Part shown: piece after piece, positions 50,250 through 59,304 of the stretch | Layout of the letters: every line of letters begins with the position of its first letter | Numbering within the stretch: position 1 is the stretch's first letter | Assembly: GCF_000215085.1 (NCBI RefSeq) | Contig: NC_015589.1 | Location: 2,430,120 to 2,494,119 of the forward strand | Direction of reading: 5' to 3' | DNA length: 64,000 nucleotides | Source: Desulforamulus ruminis DSM 2154 | GTDB lineage: Bacteria > Bacillota > Desulfotomaculia > Desulfotomaculales > Desulfotomaculaceae | Notes under the pieces: generated by a model | What the model saw: only the letters and a program-made list of their open reading frames with translations | What the model was told of the DNA's origin: nothing | Database searches by the model: none | Position numbers and translations under genes: made by a program

Positions 50250-51988
50250 GAGGCCACCCCCTGAAAAGTTTTAACCAGCCGGTAATACAGCCCCCGGGCC
50301 TTCATTAGTTCCTCATGCCCCCCGCTTTCCACCAGACACCCTTGATCCAGCACCAAGATACGGGAAGCCCGGCGGACGGTGCTTAGGCGGTGGGCGATTA
50401 GCAGGGTGGCGCGGCCTTGCATCAAGCGATCCAAGGCCTGGCGGATTACCTGTTCACCCGCAGGATCCAGACCCGCCGTGGGTTCGTCCAGAATCAGCAA
50501 GGGAGCATTTTTTAAAAAGGCCCGGGCAATGGCCAGGCGCTGGACCTGACCCCCGCTAAGCCGGGCGCCCTGTTCCCCCACCGGGGTTTGATAACCCTGG
50601 GGCAGCTCCCTAATAAATTCATGGGCTCCGGATAATCGGGCGGCCTCCTCCACCTCATCCGGGGAAGCGCCGGGCCGCCCCAGTAAAATGTTGTCGGCCA
50701 CCGTTCCGAAAAACAGGTGGGGATTCTGGGGGACCAGCGCCACCTGCTGCCGCCATTCCGAGGCCGGAATTTGATTCAGGGGAATTCCGTTCACTTGAAT
50801 CACCCCTTGTTCGGGCTGCACAAAACCCAGGAGCAGATGAGTCACCGTGCTTTTTCCCGCGCCGCTGGGCCCCACCAGGGCTACCTGCTCCCCCGGCCCC
50901 AGTTCAAAGGACACCCCCTGCAGAGCCGGTTTTTCCGCTTCGGGATAAAGATACCGAACATCCCTGAAAGAAACCCTTACCTCCGTTCCCGGCAGAGAGG
51001 TTCCTTCTTCTTTCTCCGGGCCAGAAGAAACCGGCGTTTCCAGCACCTCAAAAATGCGGTTGGCCGCGCTGACGCCGTTCATTCCGGCGTGAAACTGACT
51101 TCCCAGCATTCTCAAAGGCAGATAAAACTCAGGGGCCAAAAGCAGCAGAAAAAAAGCCTGTTCAAAGGGAATGCGGTCATAAACCAGGCGCAGTCCCAGG
51201 GCAACCGCCACCAGGGCCGTGCTGATGGTGGCCATAAACTCAAGCATCAGGGCGGATAAAAAAGCAATCCGCAGTACTCCCAGGGTGGTTTCTCGAAAAC
51301 GGTTGCTGATGCGGGCCATCACCTCCACCTGGGCCTTGCTTCGGCCAAACAGCTTCAGGGTGGTCAGCCCCTGGAGCACATCCAGGAAATGAGCGCTGAG
51401 TCGGCTTAGGGTTTCCCACTGGCGTTGGGTCAGATTTTCCGACCATTTTCCGATCAAGATCATGAACAGAGGAATCAATGGCGCTGTAAAGAGAAGAATA
51501 AGAGCGGTTGTGCTGTCCAGGGGAAAAACAAAGGCCAGGATCAACACAGGAATGAGGGCCGCCAGAAACAGCTGGGGAAGATAGCGGGCAAAATAATCCT
51601 CCAGGGCGTCTACCCCTTCCACCAAAAGATTGACCAGTTCTCCCGTGCGTTCCCCCCGGGCGTGCAGCGGCCCCAGGTCCAGCAGGCGATGCAAAAGCTC
51701 CCGGCGGAGTTTTTCTTTTATTTCTGCCGCCGCCCGGTGCGCCGTTATTTCATTGACCCAGGAGAGCACCGCCCGTAAAAGGATCAATCCCAGCAAGACC
51801 AGCAGCCAGGGCCGGACCTGCGCCAAATTTTGCCCCTCCAGAAAAACCCCGTTGACTACCCGGGCCAGATAAAGGGCCTGGAACACCGCCACCAATCCCA
51901 CCACCGCTCCCAGTACGGCGGTTAATAATAAAAAACGGCGAACAGTCCGGGCCTCGCGCCAAAGCCGCCTGTCAATCATTCCTGCCAC
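50246..51988 (-). CDS. cydD: Thiol reductant ABC exporter subunit CydD
   Basis: The 580-residue half-transporter has a CydD-type N-terminus (RRLWREARTVRRFLLLTAV), six membrane segments, GPSGAGKST, LSGGQ and LLILDEP. The start may be GTG 51988 or ATG 51979; AAGGGG lies before both. A hairpin with arms GGGGCAGGG/CCCTGCCCC separates it from cydB. Confidence 0.93.
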   Translation of the reverse strand: MAGMIDRRLWREARTVRRFLLLTAVLGAVVGLVAVFQALYLARVVNGVFLEGQNLAQVRPWLLVLLGLILLRAVLSWVNEITAHRAAAEIKEKLRRELLHRLLDLGPLHARGERTGELVNLLVEGVDALEDYFARYLPQLFLAALIPVLILAFVFPLDSTTALILLFTAPLIPLFMILIGKWSENLTQRQWETLSRLSAHFLDVLQGLTTLKLFGRSKAQVEVMARISNRFRETTLGVLRIAFLSALMLEFMATISTALVAVALGLRLVYDRIPFEQAFFLLLLAPEFYLPLRMLGSQFHAGMNGVSAANRIFEVLETPVSSGPEKEEGTSLPGTEVRVSFRDVRYLYPEAEKPALQGVSFELGPGEQVALVGPSGAGKSTVTHLLLGFVQPEQGVIQVNGIPLNQIPASEWRQQVALVPQNPHLFFGTVADNILLGRPGASPDEVEEAARLSGAHEFIRELPQGYQTPVGEQGARLSGGQVQRLAIARAFLKNAPLLILDEPTAGLDPAGEQVIRQALDRLMQGRATLLIAHRLSTVRRASRILVLDQGCLVESGGHEELMKARGLYYRLVKTFQGVAS

Positions 51989-52005
51989 CCCTTAAAATTT
52001 CTAAC

Positions 52006-52030
52006 GGGGCAGGGTTCTTTTCCCTGCCCC
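52006..52030. promoter_or_regulatory. Hairpin between cydB and cydD
   Basis: GGGGCAGGG and CCCTGCCCC form a perfect 9-bp stem. On the minus (transcribed) strand it has no T-tract, so it likely tunes mRNA stability; the T-rich tail is on the plus strand. Confidence 0.5.
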
Positions 52031-52103
52031 GCCTTTTTCTTAAACCGTTCTATACGGGATCAATTCTTTCCTGCCTTTGCATTCTTTCCAATTTTCCATA
52101 CGG

Positions 52104-53108
52104 TTAGTAATGCAGATGCTTGGTGCTGACGCGCCGGCGGAAAACCCAATAGGTCCAGCCCTGATAAAGCAGAACGATGGGCACCATGACCAGTGCCACA
52201 ACCGTCATGATCTTAAGGGTATAGGGGCTTGAAGAAGCGTTATAAATGGTTAAACTCCATTCCGGATTCAGGTTGGAAACCATCACTCGGGGGAAGAGTC
52301 CCCAGAACATGGCCACGGTGAAAAAAACAATGGTCAAACCGCTAGAGACAAAGGACCAGCCGTATCGGCCACGGCGCAAAAGCAGCCAGGCCAGCACCAG
52401 GAATAGGGCGGTCCCCACAAAAGCGATGGCTGCGCCGGTTTTGGTAAATAAATCTGTTTGCAGATAGGTCAACACAGCTAACAACAGGGCCACCGGTATG
52501 GCCAGCATCCCGATTTTTACGGCTGCCCCCCGGGCACGTTCCACCATGGCCCCTTCAGTCTTCAGGGTAAGGAAGAGAGCCCCGTGCAGTGTGAAGACCA
52601 GCAGGGTGGTCAGGCCTCCCGCCAGGGTATAGGGAGAGAGCAGATCCCAAAAGGACCCCACATACTCCATTTGGGCGTCAATGGGAACCCCCTGAAGCAG
52701 ATTGGTCACAGCCACACCCCAGAGCAGAGCGGAGACCAGGCTTCCCCCGAAGATCATCCAATCCCAGAAACTTCGCCAGCGGGGGTTTTCATCACTGCTG
52801 CGGAATTCAAAGGCCACACCCCGGACAATCAGGGCCAGCAAAATCAGGAAAAGAGCCATGTAAAAGCCGCTGAACAGCGTGGCATACCAGGCGGGAAAGG
52901 CCGCAAAGGCAGCTCCGCCGGCGGTGATCAGCCACACCTCGTTGCCGTCCCAAACCGGCCCAATGCTGTTAATGATCACCCGCCGTTCGGTGTCGTCCTG
53001 GCCTAAAAAAGGCAGTAGAATGCCCACACCGTAATCAAAACCTTCCAGAAAGAAAAAGCCGATAAACAAAACCGTCACTAAAATAAACCAGAGAATATTT
53101 AAGTCCAT
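52104..53108 (-). CDS. cydB: Cytochrome bd oxidase subunit II CydB
   Basis: A 334-residue protein with about eight to nine membrane segments and the CydB N-terminus LNILWFILVTVLFIGFFFLE, then GFDYGVG. With CydA it forms the quinol oxidase that reduces oxygen to water. It overlaps cydA by 10 bp. In an anaerobe it probably serves oxygen removal. Confidence 0.95.
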   Translation of the reverse strand: MDLNILWFILVTVLFIGFFFLEGFDYGVGILLPFLGQDDTERRVIINSIGPVWDGNEVWLITAGGAAFAAFPAWYATLFSGFYMALFLILLALIVRGVAFEFRSSDENPRWRSFWDWMIFGGSLVSALLWGVAVTNLLQGVPIDAQMEYVGSFWDLLSPYTLAGGLTTLLVFTLHGALFLTLKTEGAMVERARGAAVKIGMLAIPVALLLAVLTYLQTDLFTKTGAAIAFVGTALFLVLAWLLLRRGRYGWSFVSSGLTIVFFTVAMFWGLFPRVMVSNLNPEWSLTIYNASSSPYTLKIMTVVALVMVPIVLLYQGWTYWVFRRRVSTKHLHY

Positions 53109-54487
53109 AACGATACCCCCTTGGCCGATGAGTCCACGGTACCAACAGCGGCTGTGTCTGAGGGCCCCTGTTTAATAAACTTTAATAAAAGATACAAATC
53201 AACCACCGCCAGCACGCCGTAAACCAGCGTAAATCCAATCATGGTGGTGAGAATCTCGCCGGCGGACACCGAGGGCGAGACCGCCGCCTCCACCCGCTGC
53301 AGACCGTAGACAATCCAGGGCTGCCGGCCAACCTCCGCCATATACCAGCCGGTGCTGTTGGCAATATAAGGGATCGGAATGGTCCAGATCAAGGCCTTAA
53401 GCACCAGGGGCTTTGTCTCCAAACGTCCGGTTTTCCACAGATACAGGCTGAGCAAAGCCATTAAAACCAGCCATGATCCTGCAGCCACCATGATGCGAAA
53501 ACTCCAGAACACCGGGGTTACCGGCGGGATATAATTTCCCGGACCGTATTGGGCCTCGGCTTCCGCCTGCAGCTCATTGATTCCCTTTACCTCGCCGTCA
53601 AAACGATTATAAATCATAAAGCTCTGTAATCCGGGAATAGCCACCTCAAAGGAATTGCTCCGGTTTTTCTCGTCAATGGAAGCCAGCAGCACCAAGGGCG
53701 CCGGATTGGCGGTTTCCCAGTGAGCTTCCGCCGCCGCCATTTTCATGGGTTGGGATTCTGCCAGATACTGCCCCTGTAAATGCCCTACTCCGGTTACCGC
53801 AAAAACACTAATGACGCCAAAAATCAGGCCGATCTTAAAGGAACGACGGAAAAAGTCCAGATGGTTCTTGCGTAACAGATGGTAGGCGCTGATACCCATG
53901 ACAAAAAACGCCGCCGTAACATAGCCCCCAAACACTGTGTGGGGGAATTGGTAAAAAACGTGAGGATTGGTAATCAGGGCAAAAAAATCGGTCATTTCCG
54001 CCCGGCCGTTGCGGATAATATAGCCCACCGGCTCCTGCATAAAGGAATTGGCAATCAAAATCCACAGAGCGGACAAATTACTGCCAATGGCCACCATCCA
54101 TATGCTTAAGGCATGCAGTTTCTTGGGCAGCTTATCCCAGCCGAAAATCCACAGTCCCAGGAAGGTGGATTCCAGGAAGAACGCCAGCAGGGCTTCGATG
54201 GCCAGAGGAGCGCCAAAAATATCCCCCACAAAGCGGGAGTACCCGGACCAGTTCATCCCGAAATGAAATTCCTGCACAATGCCGGTAACCACGCCCATGG
54301 CAAAGTTAATCAGGAATAATTTGCCCCAGAACTTGGTCATTTTTCTATAAGTCTCATTCCCGGTCCGCACATACATGGTTTCCATAATCGCTACCAGGAT
54401 CGAGAGACCCAGGGTTAATGGAACAAAAAGAAAGTGATACACCGAGGTAATCCCGAACTGCCATCGGGCCAATAAAAGTTCACTCAT
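53099..54487 (-). CDS. cydA: Cytochrome bd oxidase subunit I CydA
   Basis: From ATG 54487 (after GGGGGG) this encodes 462 residues with about nine membrane segments and CydA features: the haem histidine in SVYHFLFVPLTLGLS, GRAEMTDFF and NSTGWYMAEVGRQPW. The Q-loop is short, as in Firmicute bd oxidases. Twelve codons upstream are open but lack a ribosome site. The Rrf2 gene precedes it by 136 bp. Confidence 0.95.
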   Translation of the reverse strand: MSELLLARWQFGITSVYHFLFVPLTLGLSILVAIMETMYVRTGNETYRKMTKFWGKLFLINFAMGVVTGIVQEFHFGMNWSGYSRFVGDIFGAPLAIEALLAFFLESTFLGLWIFGWDKLPKKLHALSIWMVAIGSNLSALWILIANSFMQEPVGYIIRNGRAEMTDFFALITNPHVFYQFPHTVFGGYVTAAFFVMGISAYHLLRKNHLDFFRRSFKIGLIFGVISVFAVTGVGHLQGQYLAESQPMKMAAAEAHWETANPAPLVLLASIDEKNRSNSFEVAIPGLQSFMIYNRFDGEVKGINELQAEAEAQYGPGNYIPPVTPVFWSFRIMVAAGSWLVLMALLSLYLWKTGRLETKPLVLKALIWTIPIPYIANSTGWYMAEVGRQPWIVYGLQRVEAAVSPSVSAGEILTTMIGFTLVYGVLAVVDLYLLLKFIKQGPSDTAAVGTVDSSAKGVSLWT

Positions 54488-54623
54488 CAATTTCCCCCCT
54501 ACCGCTTGGTAATCATACCCCATTCATAAACTAATTAATGAAAAAGTTCCTTTGCTTAACCGTTTTTGTTCTGTCTCCCTCCTTCCGGCTAAAAGTTAAA
54601 TTTATACGCTTCATGTTTGTCAG

Positions 54624-55034
54624 CTATTTGGGATTTGCAAGGTCGGCAAAGTTATGACGGCCCAGTTCCCGAATCATGGTGCTCTGTATTCCGGCCAAAG
54701 CCTGATGAACCGGACAATGGCCGGCCCAATTCTTAGTACAGTAGTCCTCATCTACAAAACAACGGTTGATGCAGACCGGCCCCTCCATAACCTCCACCAC
54801 ATTCAGCAGAGAAATCTCTCCAGGAGCTTTGGCCAGGGAAAAGCCCCCCGCCACTCCCCGGTGGGAGAGGATCAGTCCCGCTTTAACCAGCGACCGCATA
54901 ATCTTCTGCAGGAAGCGCATAGGGATCTGCTCCCGGGAGGCAATGGCCTGGGCCGAAACAATTTCACCAGGAGGCAGGCTGGCCAGGTACAAAACAACTC
55001 GAAAGGCATAGTCGGTAGCCTGGTTAAACTGCAT
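54624..55034 (-). CDS. Rrf2 family transcriptional regulator
   Basis: The 136-residue protein has an Rrf2 winged helix (ATDYAFRVVLYLASLP, IPMRFLQKIMRSLVKAGL, RGVAGGFSLAKAP) and cysteines C98xxxC102 followed by Cys and Cys (YCTKNWAGHCPVHQ), fit for an Fe-S cluster. Such proteins sense iron-sulphur status, NO or redox. ATG 55034 has AGGAGG before it. It probably controls itself and cydABDC. Confidence 0.9.
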   Translation of the reverse strand: MQFNQATDYAFRVVLYLASLPPGEIVSAQAIASREQIPMRFLQKIMRSLVKAGLILSHRGVAGGFSLAKAPGEISLLNVVEVMEGPVCINRCFVDEDYCTKNWAGHCPVHQALAGIQSTMIRELGRHNFADLANPK

Positions 55035-55064
55035 GTCAGAAACCTCCTAATGTATACCGAATGA

Positions 55065-55108
55065 GTATAGTTTAAACCCACTATACCGCACCCGATTTTC
55101 CATGTCAA
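55065..55108 (-). promoter_or_regulatory. Rrf2 promoter with overlapping operator dyad
   Basis: On the minus strand TTGACA (55103-55108), 17 bp, TATAGT (55080-55085): a near-consensus promoter. A perfect dyad GTATAGT-N8-ACTATAC (55065-55086) covers the -10 box, and another GTATAC lies at 55052-55057. Autoregulation by the Rrf2 protein is likely. Confidence 0.8.
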
Positions 55109-55314
55109 TGAAGCTTATCTTACATTTTACTTACAAAACAGCACAAGAAAATTTGGCTATTGGTTTTGTTAAATGCTTGCAAAATCTAAACGGATAAAAA
55201 TTTTCTTTTTAACTTTGTACAAAGCGTAATTGCAAAAGTAATTTACAATAATTTGCAAAAAATTCAAAGAGACTTTTATATAGATAAACCAAATTTATTT
55301 GTCTAATTTTCTTA

Positions 55315-55586
55315 GTCGATCGTGTTACTGCGAGAACTCAAGTGATTGACGACAATTTAATAAAGACCAAAGTGGCATAATTAAAGGATTGAAGAAAATA
55401 AAATATTAGAAATAGCCTAGGCGTTTTTTATGGTACGCCTTATATGTCGCCGGATTCAACGTGCTTTTAGTTTACTATGAGGATGTAAAACTCTGTGGAT
55501 ATTAAGACGTTTTTAGCTTGATTTGAAACTTTATAGGTAAACACTTTCTTTTGTGAGGTGAGAGGTTTTTAGCCTAGGGAGACTGG
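55315..55586 (+). CRISPR. Decayed CRISPR leader with degenerate repeats
   Basis: The region 55315-55461 matches the leader before the intact array: GTCGATC...GATTGACGAC, GACGACAATTTAA, GGCAT, CGCCTTATAT and TCGCCGGATTCAACG line up with 59966-60117. Then come repeat remnants: 55462-55491 (about one-third changed), 55509-55529 (exact repeat with 9 internal bases lost), and from 55565 GTTTTTAGC only, after a 35-nt gap equal to a spacer. Confidence 0.8.
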
Positions 55587-55595
55587 GTATTTATT

Positions 55596-56250
55596 TCCTT
55601 TTTAACGCATATATCTTCTAAAACATGATCCTGCCCCTTCGTTTTGGGTCAGAAAGACCTGCTGGCAAGGTTTTTCCTGTGGAGGATCTTTCCGGGTTGC
55701 TGGATAGTCCTTTCCTGGTCTTTGACACTTTTCGGCCAGTATACACCGCAGTTCTTCTCCCACCTCATCAGCTCCCAAACGCTCGTTGCGAAGCAACTTA
55801 ATAGCTTCCTCCTAAGTCTTTTCTAATAAACAGCGCCCTGTCCTTTGTTCCGAATTATTAACTGCAATGACTATAATTCAACAATGCACTCCCTACCCCC
55901 ATTTTCTAACGCCTTTTATGCAAAAAATTGATTCGACAAAAAACCACATTTTAATTTATAGATATTTTTTGAATTATACTATATATTATTTAATAGATTA
56001 TCTATTTTAATTCTAAGATATAAATTTTATTTTATAAATGGCAAAAATACAAAGTTAATGTAATTTCTAAAGATCATAAAATTTAATCTATTTTTAAGAG
56101 TTAAAACAAATTACCAAATCGGAAACAGATTACAGATTATTGAAAATGTTTTCTATAAAATAAATTAATTAAACGAAAGGTGGTGTTAAGAAGTCTTTAT
56201 AAGTGACAAAAAGGGAAAACTTTTATACTTTAAAATTGGAGGGAAGTATT
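55596..56250. other. AT-rich stretch without a confident gene
   Basis: A 64-codon minus-strand frame (55602-55796) has no recognisable domain and may be part of a decayed gene. The rest, to 56250, is about 75-80 percent A+T and likely holds the promoter of the secreted-protein gene at 56251. Confidence 0.4.
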
Positions 56251-56775
56251 ATGATAAAAAAATGTAAAAAATCAATATCTATAACTTTATTTGCTATTTT
56301 TGCTTTGTTTAGCATACAACTAGGTGCATATGCTGCAACTCAATATTACGATAAGGGGCCAGTAAGTTATAATCCGGCGATATTTACTGACTATGGTTTA
56401 AAGAATTTTCCATACAAAATATACATGCATGAGGCAACTACTCCGGGAAGCAGTAGTAGAAATGTTTTCTATCATGAGTCTTATGGAACTTATTTTTCTA
56501 ACTTATATGGTGGCGAAACAACCGCAGATGGCATAGCCTGGATGGTGGAAGTAACAAATAGCTACTACTCGGGTTCAACTAGAAAATTAGCAGTTAATCC
56601 ATGGAATTGGACTACTTTATCTATGTACATTCCTGATGGATATCTGCCATTTGGAGGTTACTATGATCCTGATGTATCAGTATCCCTTAGTAATTCATAC
56701 GTTGAGGCTCGCACCGTCGTAAGCGGAGATAAGTTGTGGAGTAGTCCATCAAACAATACTATAATTAACTTTTAA
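56251..56775 (+). CDS. Secreted protein of unknown function
   Basis: From ATG 56251 (GGAGGGAAG upstream) this encodes 174 residues: a signal peptide (KKCKKSISI, then a hydrophobic core, cleavage near AYAA) and an aromatic- and Ser/Thr/Gly-rich body (15 or more Tyr; GGYYDPDVSVSLSNSYVEAR). It is predicted to be beta-rich and exported. It is AT-rich compared with the core genes. It lies 17 bp before another secreted-protein gene and likely shares its transcript. Between a relic CRISPR and an IS, it may be acquired DNA. Confidence 0.75.
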   Translation: MIKKCKKSISITLFAIFALFSIQLGAYAATQYYDKGPVSYNPAIFTDYGLKNFPYKIYMHEATTPGSSSRNVFYHESYGTYFSNLYGGETTADGIAWMVEVTNSYYSGSTRKLAVNPWNWTTLSMYIPDGYLPFGGYYDPDVSVSLSNSYVEARTVVSGDKLWSSPSNNTIINF

Positions 56776-56792
56776 GGAGGGAAGCAAAAATA

Positions 56793-57479
56793 ATGAAAAA
56801 AATAATTATGCTAGTAGGTCTCTGTTTAGTCTTGAGTATCTCGTCCTTTATTTATAATGGTGTTTTTGCGAGTTCAAATGATAAAAAGACTCAAAACGCT
56901 GATGAAATTAATAAAAGTGGAGAAATTTTATCTCAAAATGCCAAAAAATATAAGGAAGATCTAAAAAATGAAAAAGTGATAGCCTTAATTGGGGAGGAAA
57001 AAATTCTTTACAAGGAGTTTGCATTAAAAAAAATAATGCTAGAATCTAAAGCGGAAATTAAGAAGACCAAAAAACCTACTAATAAAGATGTATTCGAAGA
57101 ACTAAAAGAAGATAAAATATCTATAGTAATGGCAAAGCAAATGGATGTTTATCCAACAGAAGCTGAGGTTAAAGAGTATATTAGTAATATGAGAAAAGCT
57201 ATTAATGAATCTGATAACCCAGAGGCACTAACATATTTTACACAGAATTATGGAATTTCCGAAGATGAATACTGGAACGAATGGTCAGAACCACTTTACA
57301 AACAAAGCTTAATTAATATTAAATTAGGCAATGCCCTTGCCAGTAAAGTTCCTCAAGAAAAAGGCGATTCTAGAGAAGAATACAATAAAAAGGTAAAAGA
57401 AAATTATGTAAAAATAAAAGATACATTTAAAGAGCAAATCAAGGTTGATATCTTAGATAATGACTTAGGGATTACTTAA
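56793..57479 (+). CDS. Secreted SurA/PrsA-N-terminal-like protein
   Basis: The 228-residue protein has a signal peptide (to about residue 27, VFASS) and a helical, Lys/Glu-rich body. IALIGEEKILYKEFALKKIM and YGISEDEYWNEW resemble the SurA/PrsA N-terminal chaperone domain; there is no PPIase domain. It starts 17 bp after the previous stop with AAGGAGG, so it may be a chaperone for its neighbour. Codon use is AT-rich. Confidence 0.7.
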   Translation: MKKIIMLVGLCLVLSISSFIYNGVFASSNDKKTQNADEINKSGEILSQNAKKYKEDLKNEKVIALIGEEKILYKEFALKKIMLESKAEIKKTKKPTNKDVFEELKEDKISIVMAKQMDVYPTEAEVKEYISNMRKAINESDNPEALTYFTQNYGISEDEYWNEWSEPLYKQSLINIKLGNALASKVPQEKGDSREEYNKKVKENYVKIKDTFKEQIKVDILDNDLGIT

Positions 57480-57552
57480 TTTTTATTTATAGTAAAAATT
57501 AAGTAAAAGAGGTCTACCATGGAAATTGGTAGCGACACCCATAAAAAGATGA

Positions 57553-57740
57553 TATACTGACAACAGACGAGGGTGTGGCTCGTGGGGTTAGTTGCTCATG
57601 AAAATGAGTTAACTCGGCTCTGAAATGCCGCCCTCGTTTTGTTGTTATCCATGACATTTACCGGGATGATGCCGTCCTGCGGGAAGTGGCTCTGTTAGTA
57701 GACGTGATGTTGGATAACAACGGGGTGGCGCCATAAAGGG
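57553..57740 (+). ncRNA. Candidate IS110 bridge RNA
   Basis: A -10 box TATACT (57553-57558) precedes two large stem-loops in the noncoding left part of an IS110 element. Loop 1 is closed by CAACAGACGAGGG (57561-57573) with CCCTCGTTTTGTTG (57631-57644), and has an inner CTCAT-GAAA-ATGAG hairpin. Loop 2 is closed by a perfect 11-bp stem GTTGTTATCCA/TGGATAACAAC (57641-57651, 57711-57721). Two internal loops between promoter and transposase match bridge-RNA architecture. The 3' end is not defined. Confidence 0.65.
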
Positions 57741-57751
57741 AGGGGTTGTAT

Positions 57752-59043
57752 ATGCAACAACAGCACCTGTTAGTCGGCGTGGATGTAGGGTGCCGCAAAC
57801 ATCACGTCGCCATTGGTGGATCTGGCGGGATCACAGAACAATTTGAAATCACGCATGACGCCCGAGGCTTTGCGTATTTCTTTGGGCGTGTTAGTGAACA
57901 GGCACGACGCCAACGCTTGCCGGTTGTCGTCGGTATGGAAGGCACTAACGGCTATGCCCGGCCCTTAGATCAACTTGTTAAAGACAAAGGGTATACCCTC
58001 TTGAATGTCAACAACTTAAAATTGGCGCGGTTTAAAGAAATATTTGCGTCTCCGACCAAAACGGACAGTATTGATGCACAACAGATTGTCACGCTTATGA
58101 TGATGGCTCCCTTTATGGAGCAGGTCAAAGAATCCCTGCAACCCGTACTGACTGTCAGCGAGATCGAACAGCAGCTCAAACGGCTCAGTCGCCGCCGCAG
58201 ACATTAGTACAGGAGAAAGTCAATGTGCAAAACCGCATGCAGGTGGACCTTCAATCTGTGTGCCCAGGATTTCTTGATATCATTCATAAAGTGGATGCGC
58301 TCTATGTATTGCGCTTCCTCAGCTTTCGTTCCGATCTACGCCAGCTAGCCAGACTGAGGCCGGCCACCATCCGAAGCATTCCCGGCATAGGCGTGACCAA
58401 AGCGGCGATGTTGGCACGATGGCAGTCCAGCGCCGTCTTTGGATCGGAAATTGCCTGGGTGGGACCGATGATTGTAGAAGACGCCAAACGCTTGCTGCAA
58501 CTAAAGGGAGCAATTGATTCGCTGGAAGCCCAACTGGAGGCTTTGGTTAAACAGTCTTTACTAGCAAGAATCCTTGACAGCATCCCGGGGTTCGGGACGA
58601 TCAGCGCAGCGGAGGTCAGTGGCGAAATTGGGACGATGACACGATTTGCGTCAGAAGCCAGTCTAGCTATCTATTTAGGGATGGCTCCGCTTGACAACAG
58701 CTCCGGCAAGCATAAGGGAACGAAATCGCCGCAACAAGTTAATAAACGGGCTAAGGCAGCCATGATGGTGGGCATGGGGCATCATATCCGCAAAGTAGCT
58801 GAATCAAAAGCATATTATGAAAAGAAACGGACCGAAGGAAAAAGGCACAATCAGGCCTTGCGTTCGTTAGGTAGACACATTACCCGTGTCTTTTGGAGCA
58901 TGGTAAAAAACAACCGTCTATACGAAGAAAAAAACAATCTCCTGTTACATAATTTTATGATAGCTAGGGAGAATGGGATGTCGTTTCAACTGCCTAACTT
59001 CCAATATTTTACTGAATTAGCTCTGGCAGATAAAATCTCTTGA
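57752..59043 (+). pseudogene. IS110 transposase split by a one-base frameshift
   Basis: ATG 57752 (GGGAGGGG upstream) begins a DEDD transposase: GVDVGCRKHHVAI, GMEGTNGYARPLDQ, KTDSIDAQQI. The frame ends at 58207 after LSRRRRH. The next frame continues as QTLVQEKVNVQNRMQ and on through a transposase_20 domain (IPGIGVTKAAML, IPGFGTISAAEVSGE, YLGMAPLDNSSGK, RAKAAMMVGM) to 59043. Adding one C in the CGC run at 58190-58198 restores one frame of about 430 residues. Unless it is a programmed shift, the copy is inactive. Confidence 0.88.
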
Positions 59044-59061
59044 CAAATCGAGCGGGATGTT

Positions 59062-59109
59062 CAGGCCTACATTATTACACATTGTAAAAAGTGCAATAAT
59101 GTAGGCCTG
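59062..59109. repeat. Long inverted repeat after the IS110 element
   Basis: CAGGCCTACATTATT and AATAATGTAGGCCTG are perfect 15-bp arms, with CAC/GTG pairing further in and a short A-rich loop. It may be a terminator or part of the IS right end. Confidence 0.7.
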
Positions 59110-59304
59110 ACCTTAATTATTCTCTTTAAAACTCACTTTATAATGAGGGAACGTTCCTTTTTTGTTAAATATTTTTCTTAACTGACTCAGGAAGTAATTT
59201 AACTCGGACTTTTAGATAAACAACCAGTCGAAACATGGATTGCTCGATATATTGAGAAAATGACCGTTTCTTTTCCGTCAAAAAATTGGCGGTAACATTA
59301 ATAA

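Larger units (their letters stand above)
57553..59043 (+). mobile_element. IS110 family insertion sequence (ends not determined)
   Basis: The element holds a noncoding left region with structured RNA and a DEDD transposase gene. IS110 elements lack terminal inverted repeats and target duplications, so the true ends cannot be set from one copy. They lie outside the given span, probably between 57480-57553 and 59044-59150. The flank is AT-rich and the element is GC-rich, supporting insertion. Confidence 0.75.

Noticed and set aside
59110-59304. Possible C-terminal remnant of another gene before the acetyltransferase
   Set aside because: A short open stretch exists, but no motif could be assigned and no ribosome site or start is visible.
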